Assembly (NCBI GenBank): GCA_035606175.1
Contig: DATNFW010000073.1
Span: forward strand, 1 to 64,000
Length of the DNA stretch: 64,000 bases
DNA from: JASHUC01 sp035606175
GTDB taxonomy: Bacteria > Pseudomonadota > Gammaproteobacteria > Steroidobacterales > Steroidobacteraceae
Direction of reading: 5' to 3'
Under the pieces are notes generated by a model that saw nothing but the letters and a program-made list of their open reading frames with translations, made no database searches and had not been told where the DNA came from. The position numbers were made by a program, and so were the translations under genes. Below, piece by piece: positions 8,295 to 18,874 of this stretch. How positions within the stretch are numbered: position 1 is the stretch's first letter; every line of letters begins with the position of its first letter.

Positions 8295-9167
8295 ATGAGC
8301 CGCGCAGCGCATCGCAAGCCTGTCGTCGCGATCGTTGCGGCAGGCAGTATGGGTGCCGCGGTCGGAGCCCAGCTCGCGGATCGTGGCGCGACGGTACTCA
8401 CATCCGTCGGTGAGCGGAGCGCAGCGACCCGGGAGCGGGCGCGCATGGCGGGCATGACGGAGGCCTCGGACGAGGAGCTGGTCCGCGCCGACTTCGTGCT
8501 TTCGATCGTTCCGCCCGCTGCCGCGCTGCCCTTGGCAGAGCGGCTCGCGGCGAGCCTTGCAGCCTCGAGCACGAAGCCGCTCTACATCGACTGCAACGCC
8601 GTGAGCCCTGCAACGGTGCAGCGGATCGGGGATTGCATCGTGCGGGCAGGGGCACCGTTCGTCGATGCGGGGATCATCGGACCGCCGCCGCGCGAAGGCT
8701 CGCCCGGTCCGAGCTTCTATGCCTCCGGGACGGATGCGCCGCGATTCGAAGCACTCTCAGAGTACGGGCTCGAGACCCGCGTGCTCGAGGGTCCGATCGG
8801 CGCTGCTTCGGCGCTGAAGATGTCCTATGCCGGCATCACGAAGGGGCTCGTCGCGGCCGGTACCGCCATGCTGCTCGCCGCGACCCGCTACGGCGTTGCC
8901 GATGCGCTGCGAGCCGAGCTCGAAGAGAGCCAGGCGAGTCTCATCGCCTCGCTCCGGCGCTCGGTGCCCGGCATGTTTCCGAAGGCTTATCGCTGGGTGG
9001 CCGAGATGCAGGAGATCGCCTCGTTCGCAGGCGAGGACCCGGCGGCCGAAGAGCTCTATCGGGGTGCGGCTGAGCTCTACGCCCGGATCGCGCGCGATTT
9101 CGCGGGCGATCGCGCCGAGGTGCAGCGGCTCGAGAAGGCGCTCAGTCTGCTTTCGGCTCGAAATTGA
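8295..9167 (+). CDS. NAD(P)-dependent oxidoreductase of the 6-phosphogluconate/beta-hydroxyacid dehydrogenase superfamily (DUF1932 C-terminus)
   Basis: A 290-residue protein. The N-terminal Rossmann domain carries a slightly degenerate dinucleotide loop (IVAAGSMGAAVG, with AAGSMG where GLGxMG is usual). The central IDCNAVSPATVQ and GIIGPPP segments are typical of this superfamily, and the C-terminal helical domain (from about residue 190) is of DUF1932 type. Conserved ALKMSYAGITKG contains the catalytic lysine. The substrate is unknown; relatives oxidise small beta-hydroxy acids. The 3' end overlaps convergent msrB by 26 bp. The ATG at 8295 is the first in the frame. Confidence 0.85.
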   Translation: MSRAAHRKPVVAIVAAGSMGAAVGAQLADRGATVLTSVGERSAATRERARMAGMTEASDEELVRADFVLSIVPPAAALPLAERLAASLAASSTKPLYIDCNAVSPATVQRIGDCIVRAGAPFVDAGIIGPPPREGSPGPSFYASGTDAPRFEALSEYGLETRVLEGPIGAASALKMSYAGITKGLVAAGTAMLLAATRYGVADALRAELEESQASLIASLRRSVPGMFPKAYRWVAEMQEIASFAGEDPAAEELYRGAAELYARIARDFAGDRAEVQRLEKALSLLSARN

Positions 9168-9555
9168 GCGCCGCACCGTTCGTGCAGTAGCGCAGCCCCG
9201 TCGGCTCCGGTCCGTCGGGGAAGACGTGCCCGAGATGGCCTCCGCAGCCCGAGCAATGCATCTCGGTACGTTGCATCGAGTAGCTCCGGTCTACCGAGGT
9301 CTTCACCGCGCCCTCGACCGGACGGAAGAAGCTCGGCCATCCCGTGCCGCTGTCGAATTTGGTCGAGGACTCGAACAGAGGCTGCCCGCATCCACTGCAG
9401 CGGAAGACACCGTTACGGTGCTCCTCGTTGAGGGGGCTCGTGCCGGCTCGCTCGGTGCCGTGCTCGCGCAGAACGCGGTACTGATCGGGCGCGAGCTCGC
9501 GACGCCATTCGTCCTCGGATTTCGTGACGGGGAATTGCTTCTCGTTCGCGCTCAT
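9142..9555 (-). CDS. msrB: Peptide-methionine (R)-S-oxide reductase
   Basis: A 137-residue MsrB that reduces the R-epimer of methionine sulfoxide in proteins. The zinc site is two CxxC pairs (Cys53/56 and Cys101/104), and the catalytic cysteine is Cys124 in RYCTNGAAL. The substrate-binding FDSGTGWPSFF segment is intact. No signal peptide is present, so the enzyme is cytoplasmic. The ATG at 9555 is preceded by AAGGAG at 8 nt. A second in-frame Met upstream would add residues without homology. msrA is not in the window. Confidence 0.95.
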   Translation of the reverse strand: MSANEKQFPVTKSEDEWRRELAPDQYRVLREHGTERAGTSPLNEEHRNGVFRCSGCGQPLFESSTKFDSGTGWPSFFRPVEGAVKTSVDRSYSMQRTEMHCSGCGGHLGHVFPDGPEPTGLRYCTNGAALNFEPKAD

Positions 9556-9659
9556 GCTCGTCGCTCCTTCGCGTAATGCCTGCATAGTCAACGCCTTATT
9601 CGCTCGACACGGGCGGCCATTGTGCCTCCACGCGCCGCATGCCAGTATAGGATGGGAAC

Positions 9660-10028
9660 GTGCCGCCAGAGCACGATCGTGGGTCGTTCGGGGGACATCT
9701 TGCGGGAATCGAGGGGTTCCGAGCACACATGAGGCTTGCACGCCTGTGGCGCGAGCATCTGGCGGCGGGCTGTCCCGGGGAGCTCGCTGGCGTCGAGATT
9801 GCTGGAACGGATGCCCGCGAGCTCGACGCGGAGATCACCGCGTGTGTGAGCGCGCTCCTCACGCACACGATGCGGGTCGATGGGCGCATCGAGCGGCGCC
9901 TCGCCGAAGTGAGCGCCGAGCTCGCACGCCGGCAATCGAGCGCAGAGCCCCCCGTCGCGGAATATTGCGCGCGACTCAATCAGCTCGTGAGCGCGGTGCT
10001 GACGGAGTCGAGAATGAGCCGCTCCTGA
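9660..10028 (+). CDS. Hypothetical helical protein
   Basis: A 122-residue frame starting at GTG, or 99 residues if it begins at the internal ATG at 9729. Codon use is strongly biased to G/C third positions from 9729 onward, as in neighbouring genes, so the later part is very likely coding. The sequence predicts mainly amphipathic helices and has no signal peptide, membrane segment or recognised motif. It lies downstream of divergent msrB and convergent to hppA. I do not recognise the family. The GTG has an AGGA element about 5 nt upstream, but the choice of start is open. Confidence 0.5.
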   Translation: MPPEHDRGSFGGHLAGIEGFRAHMRLARLWREHLAAGCPGELAGVEIAGTDARELDAEITACVSALLTHTMRVDGRIERRLAEVSAELARRQSSAEPPVAEYCARLNQLVSAVLTESRMSRS

Positions 10029-10030
10029 GA

Positions 10031-10059
10031 GGCGCCCGGGAGCTCGCTGCCGGGAGGCG

Positions 10060-10060
<1 letters not shown>
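10031..10060. terminator. GC-rich hairpin between convergent stops
   Basis: GGCGCCCGG (10031-10039) can pair with CCGGGAGGCGC (10050-10060) in an imperfect stem around a short loop, exactly between the stop of the 9660 gene and the stop of hppA. No T-run follows on either strand, so intrinsic termination is doubtful. It is the only structured element in this 31-bp gap. Confidence 0.25.
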
Positions 10061-12093
<2,033 letters not shown>

Positions 12094-12176
12094 CGGGAGC
12101 TCCTCGGTCGGGTCAATACATTTTAGTTTTCGAGGCGGCGGCGAGCGCCGCGGCCCGGCGCCTCAAAAGGCGGCGG

Positions 12177-12185
12177 ACTATACCA
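12177..12185 (-). promoter_or_regulatory. Extended -10 candidate upstream of hppA
   Basis: Read on the minus strand the bases are TGGTATAGT, an extended -10 (TGn plus TATAGT) in the 131-bp gap between pfp and hppA. A transcript from here would carry a leader of about 80 nt, including the GC-rich inverted repeat at 12132-12164 (GAGGCG...CGCCTC). No good -35 is visible. This may give hppA a promoter of its own in addition to read-through from pfp. Confidence 0.35.
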
Positions 12186-12224
12186 CACGGGCGGCCCGCG
12201 CTCGTCAGGCCCGAGGCCAGTGCC

Positions 12225-13538
12225 TCAGACCTGAAACGGCGTCGCGAGCTTCTTGCGCACCGCGACCGCCTTCAATGTGACGTATGCGGGCAGCCCGTCG
12301 CGGTAGGGCGGATAGTCCTCACCGGCGATGAGCGGCTGCAGATACCGGCGGCAGGGCTCGGTGATTCCGAAGCCATCCTCCGCGATGAACTCGCGCGGGA
12401 CCTTCTTCTCGCGGTTCGCGACTTCGCTCAAGGGCACGTGACCGACGGTCCAGCGGTACGGTCGCGAGGACTTGCGCACGATGACGGGCATCACCGCGTT
12501 CACGCCCTCGAGCGCGAGCTCTACGGCGGCCTTGCCGACCGCATACGCCTGCTCCACGTCGACCTTCGAGGCGATGTGGCGAGCCGCGCGCTGCAGATAG
12601 TCCGCGACCGCCCAATGATGCTTGTATCCGTGGGCCTGGCGGATCATGTCGGCGACGACCGGCGCGACGCCGCCGAGCTGCGTGTGGCCGAAGGCATCTT
12701 TGGTGCCGGCCTCCGCGAGGAAACGGCCGTCGGCGTAGGCCGCTCCCTCGGAGACTACGACCACGCAGTAGCCGAACTCGCTCACGCACTGCTTCACCTT
12801 CTCGAGGAAGCGCTGCTGGTCGAAGGCGATCTCGGGGAACAAGATGATGTGAGGCGGTTCCCCGCGCCGGCGGCCCGCGAGACCGCCCGCTGCGGCGATC
12901 CAACCGGCGTGCCGCCCCATCACCTCGAGGACGAAAACCTTCGTCGACGTGCGTGCCATCGAGGCCACGTCGAGGCCTGCCTCGCGCGTCGAGACGGCGA
13001 CGTACTTTGCGACGGAGCCGAAACCCGGGCAGCAGTCGGTGTGGGGCAGATCGTTGTCCACGGTCTTCGGCACACCGACGCACGTGATGGGATACCCGAG
13101 CTCGCTTCCGAGCTGCGAGACTTTGAGCGCCGTGTCCATCGAGTCGTTGCCGCCGTTGTAGAAGAAGTATCCGATGTCGTGCGCCCGGAACACCTCGATG
13201 AGCCGCTCGTACTCGGCACGGTTTTGATCGAGGCCCTTCAACTTGAAGCGAGCGGAGCCGAAGGCTCCCGCCGGCGTGTACCGCAAGCCCCGGATCGTCT
13301 CGCGGCTCTCCCGGCCCACATCGATGAGATCCTCGGTGAGCGCCCCGACGATCCCGTCACGGCCGGCGTAGACCTTGCCGATCCGGCCGGCATTGCGCAT
13401 CGCCGTCTCGATCACGCCACAGGCCGAGGCATTGATGACTGCCGAGACACCGCCCGATTGGGCGTAGAACGCGTTGCGCCGTGCGCGCGGGGCGGCGCGT
13501 CGTTTGGCGGGCTTGTGCGAGCGGGTGCGGCTGGGCAT
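12225..13538 (-). CDS. pfp: Pyrophosphate-dependent 6-phosphofructokinase
   Basis: A 437-residue PFK of the PPi-dependent clade, which reversibly converts fructose 6-phosphate plus PPi to fructose 1,6-bisphosphate plus Pi. The phosphoryl-donor loop reads GGNDS (129-133), with Asp132 where ATP-dependent enzymes have Gly. PKTVDND carries the characteristic Lys158, and the fructose-6-P loop MGRHAGW is present. These residues together favour PPi over ATP. An Arg/Lys-rich N-terminal tail of about 20 residues precedes the fold and may be shortened in reality. It is upstream of hppA on the same strand and divergent from adk. Reversibility lets it serve gluconeogenesis too. Confidence 0.92.
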   Translation of the reverse strand: MPSRTRSHKPAKRRAAPRARRNAFYAQSGGVSAVINASACGVIETAMRNAGRIGKVYAGRDGIVGALTEDLIDVGRESRETIRGLRYTPAGAFGSARFKLKGLDQNRAEYERLIEVFRAHDIGYFFYNGGNDSMDTALKVSQLGSELGYPITCVGVPKTVDNDLPHTDCCPGFGSVAKYVAVSTREAGLDVASMARTSTKVFVLEVMGRHAGWIAAAGGLAGRRRGEPPHIILFPEIAFDQQRFLEKVKQCVSEFGYCVVVVSEGAAYADGRFLAEAGTKDAFGHTQLGGVAPVVADMIRQAHGYKHHWAVADYLQRAARHIASKVDVEQAYAVGKAAVELALEGVNAVMPVIVRKSSRPYRWTVGHVPLSEVANREKKVPREFIAEDGFGITEPCRRYLQPLIAGEDYPPYRDGLPAYVTLKAVAVRKKLATPFQV

Positions 13539-13694
13539 GGCGCGGCTTTTCTAACGAGGGGACTCAATGGCCGGGGCCGCACAGAATAGCCAAAATCCGC
13601 CTGATTGGCCCCCCGGAGCGTTCATTGACCTCCCGGCGCGCCGCCGGTAACGTGGCGAGCCCTCGTCCCGAGGGTTCGGTCTTCGGTTCAGTTC

Positions 13695-14360
13695 ATGCGG
13701 ATCATCCTGTTAGGGGCCCCGGGGTCCGGCAAGGGCACCCAGTCCCAGCGTCTCATCGAGCGCCATCCCATTCCGCAGGTCTCGACCGGTGATCTGCTGC
13801 GCTCCGCCGTCGCGAAGGGCAGTGCGCTCGGATTGAAAGCGAAGGCGGCCATGGATGCCGGCCAGCTCGTGTCCGATGAGATTGTCCTTGCGATGATCCG
13901 CGAGCGCCTCGCCGAGCCCGATGCCGCGCGCGGGTTCATCCTCGATGGCTTTCCGCGCAATCTCGCTCAGGCGCGCGAGCTCGATCGGCTGCTTGCCGAG
14001 ATCGGCCAACCGCTCGATGCGGTGATCGTGATGGAGGCCGATCGGGCCGAGCTCGCCCGCCGCATCGCCGGCAGGCGGACGTGCCGGCGCTGCGGTCGCG
14101 TTTTCAACGTGTTGACCTCACCACCCGCTCCGGGAGAGACATGTCCCGCGACCGGCGGGCCGCACGATTTGTATCAGCGCCCCGACGACAACGAGGCGAC
14201 CGTCGCCGAGCGGCTGCGGGTATATGAGGAAAAGACACGCCCCCTCATCGATTTCTATGCGCAGCGCGGCATCCTGCAAAAGGTGTCCGCGCAGGGGGAT
14301 GTCGATGAGGTGACGGCGCGGGTCGAGGCCGCGCTCAAAGAGGTGGCACGAGCTTCGTAG
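13695..14360 (+). CDS. adk: Adenylate kinase
   Basis: A 221-residue long-form adenylate kinase (ATP + AMP to 2 ADP). The P-loop is GAPGSGKGT near the N-terminus. The NMP-binding region has STGDLLR, and the LID has RRTCRRCGRVFN. The LID shows a CxxC pair plus one more Cys (ETCPATGG) but not a clean fourth zinc ligand, so a structural zinc is uncertain. The DGFPRN motif is present. It is divergent from pfp across a 156-bp gap. In this neighbourhood it closes the PPi/AMP economy: AMP from PPi-releasing synthetases is recycled here, while PPi feeds pfp and hppA. Confidence 0.96.
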   Translation: MRIILLGAPGSGKGTQSQRLIERHPIPQVSTGDLLRSAVAKGSALGLKAKAAMDAGQLVSDEIVLAMIRERLAEPDAARGFILDGFPRNLAQARELDRLLAEIGQPLDAVIVMEADRAELARRIAGRRTCRRCGRVFNVLTSPPAPGETCPATGGPHDLYQRPDDNEATVAERLRVYEEKTRPLIDFYAQRGILQKVSAQGDVDEVTARVEAALKEVARAS

Positions 14361-14365
14361 GCGCG

Positions 14366-15571
14366 CTAAGCCCCGCGCCCGGCCAGGTTCGCGACGACTC
14401 GAACGAGCTCCTCGGGCTCGACCGGCTTTGCAAGGTGCATTTGGAATCCGGCGTCGTGGGCGCGCACGGCGTCCTCGGGCCGAGCAAACGCGGTGAGCGC
14501 CGCGGCAGGCAGCCGGTCTGGACCTACGGTGCGGCGGACGGAGCGGATGAGCTCATAGCCGTCGCGTCCCGGCATGGCGAGATCGGAGATCAGCACGTCG
14601 GCCGGGAATCCGTCGAGGATCGTGAGCGCGGCGTCGGCGGAATTCGCGGTGAGCACGAGCGCCCGGTAGGCGCCGAGCACTCGCCTGGTGAGCTCGAGCG
14701 TATCCGCCTCGTCGTCCACGACGAGCACGCGCACGCCCTGCAGATCGAGTGGGCTCTGCTCACGCACGCGGTGACCGCTGTGTCCGTTCTGTTCGCGCGG
14801 CGCCACTCGCGGAAGCACGACGTGGAACGTCGCCCCGCGACCCTCTCCGGCACTCGTGGCCCATACGCGACCGCCGTGCAGCTCCACGATCTGCTTGGCG
14901 ATCGCGAGCCCCAGGCCGAGACCGGGATACTCGCGGCGGCTCGAGGGATCGTTCTGGCGGAACGGATCGAACACGAACGGCAGCCGCTCCGGCGCGAGCC
15001 CGATGCCGGTGTCCTCGATCAGCACTTCCCAGTTGCCGTCGTTGCGCGCGAGCGTCGCCGTGACCGTGCCGCCTCGCGGCGTGAACTTGATGGCGTTGCT
15101 CAGCATGTTCCACACCACCTGCTGCAGCCGGTGTGGATCGCCGAAGACCAGACATGCTCCGTCGGCGAGCGACTTCTTGAGGCCCACGCCCTTCGCATCT
15201 GCAGTGCTCTGCAGCTTCTCGAGCGCGGCCTCGATGATCTCCCCGATGTCGGTCTCTTCCGCATCGAGGCGGATCTTCCCGCTCACCATTCCGGAGAGGT
15301 CGAGCAGATCGTCCACGAGCTGCGCGAGCGTGCGTACGTTGCGCGCGATGGTCTCGCCGCCGCGGCGCACCTCCTCGTGGCCGAGCCGTCCGGTCTCCAT
15401 GAGGCGCGACCAGCCGAGTATCGCGTTGAGCGGCGCGCGCAATTCGTGGCCGAGAGTGGAGAGGAATTCATCCTTCATCCGGCTCGCGTGCTCGGCGCCT
15501 TCGCGCCGCGCGCGCTCCTCGGTCAGGCGCTGTTCCAGATCGCGTTGCAGCTCGATCGGGTTGGAAGACAT
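14366..15571 (-). CDS. Soluble hybrid histidine kinase with C-terminal receiver
   Basis: A 401-residue protein: a short N-terminal coiled coil, HisKA dimerisation/phosphoacceptor (STLGHELRAPLNAILGW), HATPase_c (NMLSNAIKFTP, EDTGIGL, GLGLGLAIAKQI), then a receiver domain beginning VRVLVVDDEAD with the acceptor Asp in DVLISDLAMPGRDG. There is no transmembrane segment and no obvious input domain, so it presumably senses through the N-terminal helix or a partner. The ATG at 15571 was chosen because an earlier in-frame Met would extend into rnd without homology. It follows rnd on the same strand by 31 bp. Output partner unknown. Confidence 0.88.
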   Translation of the reverse strand: MSSNPIELQRDLEQRLTEERARREGAEHASRMKDEFLSTLGHELRAPLNAILGWSRLMETGRLGHEEVRRGGETIARNVRTLAQLVDDLLDLSGMVSGKIRLDAEETDIGEIIEAALEKLQSTADAKGVGLKKSLADGACLVFGDPHRLQQVVWNMLSNAIKFTPRGGTVTATLARNDGNWEVLIEDTGIGLAPERLPFVFDPFRQNDPSSRREYPGLGLGLAIAKQIVELHGGRVWATSAGEGRGATFHVVLPRVAPREQNGHSGHRVREQSPLDLQGVRVLVVDDEADTLELTRRVLGAYRALVLTANSADAALTILDGFPADVLISDLAMPGRDGYELIRSVRRTVGPDRLPAAALTAFARPEDAVRAHDAGFQMHLAKPVEPEELVRVVANLAGRGA

Positions 15572-15602
15572 CGCGTACCTCGTGACGTCGATGCGCTTGG
15601 GG

Positions 15603-16724
15603 TCAAAGCGCGGCGAGCAGCCGCTCGCCCAGGGCCGCGCGCCGCCATCCGACAAGGAGAGGTCCGTCCCGCCGCCCCTCCGCCAATCGCTCCAGGTCGC
15701 GCCGTGTCGCGAGCACCTCGGGGCTCAGCGACAGTTCCGCTGCAGCCGCCCGGTGAATGGCGCTCAGCCTCTCGAGCAGAGCTGCCTTGGCGCGATCCGG
15801 CCGGCCACGGAGATTGACGGTTGGAAGCTCATCCGGCAAGTCCGCCGCGCGAACTCGAGCGAGTATTTCGGTGCCGCAGTGCTTGACAACTCCCGGCGGC
15901 ACGCCCGGCATGGCCGCAAGCTCCCCGAGCGAGCGTGGCGCCGCGAGCACGATTTCCCTGAGCGCTGCATCGTCGAGAATCCATCCGCGCGGCCGGTTGC
16001 GCTCGATCGCGCGCCGTTCGCGCCAGGCTGCGAGCTCGCGCGCGAGCCGCGCGCGAGCGGCATCGAGTCCACGCATTCCCTTCAGTCGCAACCACGCCTG
16101 CTCGGGCTCGACCTGGTATGCCGCGGGATCGGCGAGCGCGGCGAGTTCCTCTGCGAGCCAGCCGCTGCGCCCGAGTCGCTCGAGCTCGGCGGTCAGCTGC
16201 TCGGCAAGCGGCAGCAAATAGCGAACATCGTCGAGCGCATACGAGATGAGCTCCGGCGCGAGCGGGCGCGCCGACCAGTCGGCGCGCGTGTGCGCCTTCT
16301 CGAGCTCGATGCCGAGCCGCCGGCGCACGAGCTCGGCGTAGCCGATCTGCGCCGGCAGTCCGACGAGAGCTGCGGCGATCTGGGTGTCGAACACCGGATG
16401 CACGAGACCCACTGCGGGCATCAACACCTCGATGTCCTGGCGCGAGGCGTGCATCACTTTGAGGGTGCCTCGCGCATGGGCGAGCGGAGCGAGTGCACCG
16501 ACATCCCCGAGCGCGACTGGATCGACGCAGACGGCGCTCTCGCCATCGGTGATCTGTACCAGACAGAGCTCCGCTCGGTACGTTCGCTCGCGGAGGAATT
16601 CCGTGTCGAGCGCTACGGCGCGCGCGCCCTCGAGCCGTGCGGCGAGCGCGCCGAGGTCGGCGTGATCCGTGATGAGCGTCTGCAATCTCGAAATACCGGG
16701 GGCTCGAAGTTGTACGATCGGCAC
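15603..16724 (-). CDS. rnd: Ribonuclease D
   Basis: An RNase D of 373 residues from the GTG at 16724. It is a 3'-5' exonuclease that trims tRNA and other stable RNA precursors. The DEDD exonuclease domain is seen in AVALDTEFLRE, MHASRQDIEVL and SYALDDVRYLL, followed by an HRDC domain (RLKGMRGLDAARARLARELAAWRE and after; written here only by its start at about residue 210). The start is uncertain: the frame is open to another GTG at 16787, but the region between has no homology, and a TTG nearer the fold is also possible. CATAAT directly abuts the chosen GTG. It is divergent from mpl. Confidence 0.9.
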   Translation of the reverse strand: MPIVQLRAPGISRLQTLITDHADLGALAARLEGARAVALDTEFLRERTYRAELCLVQITDGESAVCVDPVALGDVGALAPLAHARGTLKVMHASRQDIEVLMPAVGLVHPVFDTQIAAALVGLPAQIGYAELVRRRLGIELEKAHTRADWSARPLAPELISYALDDVRYLLPLAEQLTAELERLGRSGWLAEELAALADPAAYQVEPEQAWLRLKGMRGLDAARARLARELAAWRERRAIERNRPRGWILDDAALREIVLAAPRSLGELAAMPGVPPGVVKHCGTEILARVRAADLPDELPTVNLRGRPDRAKAALLERLSAIHRAAAAELSLSPEVLATRRDLERLAEGRRDGPLLVGWRRAALGERLLAAL

Positions 16725-16789
16725 ATTATGCGAGCGGCGAAGCCGACTCGAAAGAGTTGACGCGATCTCTTCGCGCGGAACGGGCACTC

Positions 16790-18178
16790 ATGCACATCCA
16801 CATTCTCGGAGTCTGCGGCACTTTCATGGGCGGCATCGCGGCGATCGCGAAGTCGGCCGGCCACCGCGTCACCGGATCGGACCGCAACGTCTACCCGCCG
16901 ATGAGCACGCAACTCGCGGCGCTCGGCATCGACGTCGTGGAGGGCTTCGACCCGGCGCAGCTCGATCCCGCACCCGACATCGTCGTCGTCGGCAATGTGA
17001 TGACGCGCGGCACGCCGGTCATCGAGGTGCTGCTCGATCAGGGCATCGCGTACGCCTCGGGTCCGGAGTGGCTCGCGCGCGAGGTGCTCGCCGGCCGCTG
17101 GGTGCTCGCAGTCGCCGGCACCCACGGAAAGACGACGACGACCTCGCTTCTCGCATGGATTCTCGAGCACGCCGGGCTCGAGCCCGGCTTTCTGATCGGC
17201 GGCGTTCCGGAGAACTTCGGCGCGAGCGCGCGGCTCGGGCGGCCGCCGTTTTTCGTGATCGAGGCGGATGAGTACGACACGGCGTTCTTCGACAAGCGAG
17301 CCAAGTTCGTGCATTACCGCCCGCGCACGGCGGTGCTCAACAATCTCGAGTTCGACCACGCGGATATCTATCCCGACGTGGCCTCGATCGAGCGGCAGTT
17401 CCATCACCTCGTACGTACCGTGCCGGGCAGTGGCCGCATCGTCTGGAACGCGGCTGACGCGCGTCTCTCCGAAACGCTCGCGCTCGGCTGCTGGACGCCG
17501 CTCGAAGGCTTTGCGCGCGCCGGCGCGACCGGTGCGCGCTGGACCGCGCGGGCGCTACAGGGCGCCGAGGATTTCTCCTGCTTCGAGGTGCTGGAGCAGG
17601 ACCGATCGTGCGGCGTCGTCAAGTGGCCGCTCATGGGCGCGCACAACGTGGACAATGCGCTCGCTGCGATCGCCGCCGCACATCACGCGGGTGTCCCAGC
17701 GCCGCAGGCGGTCGCCGCGCTCGGCGAGTTCCGCGGCATCGCACGACGCATGCAGCTCAAGGCGGAGATTGCCGGTATTCGTGTCTATGACGATTTCGCC
17801 CACCATCCGACGGCGATCGAGACGACGCTCGATGGATTGCGCCGCCGTGCGGGCGCGGCGCGCATCGTCGCGGTGCTCGAGCCGCGCTCGAACACGATGC
17901 GCATGGGCGTGCACCGCTCGGCCCTTGCGCCAGCGCTCGCGCGCGCCGATGAGGTGTGGGTGTACGCGCCGGCCGATCTCGGTTGGGACGCTGGCGAGGT
18001 GGTGGGCGCGCTCGGCACGCGCGGCAAGCTCGCCGCGGATATCGAGGGACTCGCGACGGAGCTCGCAAAGTCCTTGCGTCCGGGCGACAACGTGCTGATC
18101 ATGAGCAACGGCGGCTTCGGCGGCTTGCACGGCAAGCTGATCGCAGCTCTCGAGCAGCGCTTCACGAACCGACGCTGA
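16790..18178 (+). CDS. mpl: UDP-N-acetylmuramate:L-alanyl-gamma-D-glutamyl-meso-diaminopimelate ligase
   Basis: A 462-residue Mur ligase that reattaches recycled murein tripeptide to UDP-MurNAc in the cytoplasm. The ATP loop is AGTHGKTTTTSLLAW, and IEADEYDTAFFDKRAKF and the YDDFAHHPTAIE segment of the C-terminal domain are typical of Mpl rather than MurC. The ATG at 16790 starts the family's usual MHIHILGVCGTFMGG. Codons before it lack homology. A LON-domain gene follows by 24 bp on the same strand. Confidence 0.95.
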   Translation: MHIHILGVCGTFMGGIAAIAKSAGHRVTGSDRNVYPPMSTQLAALGIDVVEGFDPAQLDPAPDIVVVGNVMTRGTPVIEVLLDQGIAYASGPEWLAREVLAGRWVLAVAGTHGKTTTTSLLAWILEHAGLEPGFLIGGVPENFGASARLGRPPFFVIEADEYDTAFFDKRAKFVHYRPRTAVLNNLEFDHADIYPDVASIERQFHHLVRTVPGSGRIVWNAADARLSETLALGCWTPLEGFARAGATGARWTARALQGAEDFSCFEVLEQDRSCGVVKWPLMGAHNVDNALAAIAAAHHAGVPAPQAVAALGEFRGIARRMQLKAEIAGIRVYDDFAHHPTAIETTLDGLRRRAGAARIVAVLEPRSNTMRMGVHRSALAPALARADEVWVYAPADLGWDAGEVVGALGTRGKLAADIEGLATELAKSLRPGDNVLIMSNGGFGGLHGKLIAALEQRFTNRR

Positions 18179-18202
18179 GCCATCACGAACCGGCGATGAG
18201 TC

Positions 18203-18835
18203 ATGCGCAGCAGCACGAAGTCGCCGCAGACGGAGGGTGGCCCGGCGAGCGCGTGCGATGCGGAGATCCCGCTCTTTCCACTCAATGCCGTGCTCTTTCC
18301 CGGCGGCCCGCTCCCGCTTCGAATCTTCGAGCCGCGCTACGTCGATATGGTGCGCCGCTGCATGCGCGAGGACTCGGTGTTCGGCGTGGTGCTGATCGCA
18401 GCAGGCGCCGAGGCGGGAGGGCCGGTCGAGAGCACGGCGCCCGTCGGCACGAGTGCCAGGATCATCGATTTCTTCCCACTCCCTGACGGACTGCTCGGCA
18501 TCTATTGTCTCGGCGCCAGGAAGTTCCGCCTCCTCAAGCGGCGCCAGCAGAGCGACGGACTCAATATCGGCGAGGTCATGTGGCTGCCGGAGGAGCCCGC
18601 CGTCGACTTGCCCGCCGAGTACGAGCGGCTGAGCCGGCTGATGAGCAAGATGCTCCCGGAGCTCGGCGAGCTCTACGAAGCGGTCGAGCAGCGGCTCGAC
18701 GATGCCTCGTGGGTCGGGTACCGCCTCGCGGAGATCCTGCCCGTGAGCTTGAGCGACAAGCAGGACTGGCTCGAGCTCGACGATCCGCTCGAGCGCCTCG
18801 CGCTCATCGATCCGCTCATCCGCCGGGATGCCTGA
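18203..18835 (+). CDS. LON peptidase substrate-binding domain protein (no protease domain)
   Basis: A 210-residue protein consisting of the Lon N-terminal (LAN) domain alone: IPLFPLNAVLFPGGPLPLRIFEPRY is its signature region (residues about 22-46). The AAA+ and Ser-Lys protease domains of Lon are absent. Stand-alone LAN-domain proteins are widespread in proteobacteria and are thought to bind proteins, but their role is unclear. The first 20 residues are polar and poorly conserved, so the start is approximate. It follows mpl on the same strand and is convergent to the CPBP protease gene. Confidence 0.88.
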   Translation: MRSSTKSPQTEGGPASACDAEIPLFPLNAVLFPGGPLPLRIFEPRYVDMVRRCMREDSVFGVVLIAAGAEAGGPVESTAPVGTSARIIDFFPLPDGLLGIYCLGARKFRLLKRRQQSDGLNIGEVMWLPEEPAVDLPAEYERLSRLMSKMLPELGELYEAVEQRLDDASWVGYRLAEILPVSLSDKQDWLELDDPLERLALIDPLIRRDA

Positions 18836-18874
18836 GGCGCGATGCGTGAGTTGATGCCTGAGGTGCGAGGCGGC

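Noticed and set aside
12132..12164. GAGGCG...CGCCTC inverted repeat as an intrinsic terminator of pfp
   Set aside because: On the minus strand it is followed by A-rich, not T-rich, sequence, so it does not fit an intrinsic terminator. It is mentioned only as part of the hppA leader.
18203..18835. Lon protease
   Set aside because: Only the N-terminal substrate-binding domain is present; the ATPase and protease domains are absent.
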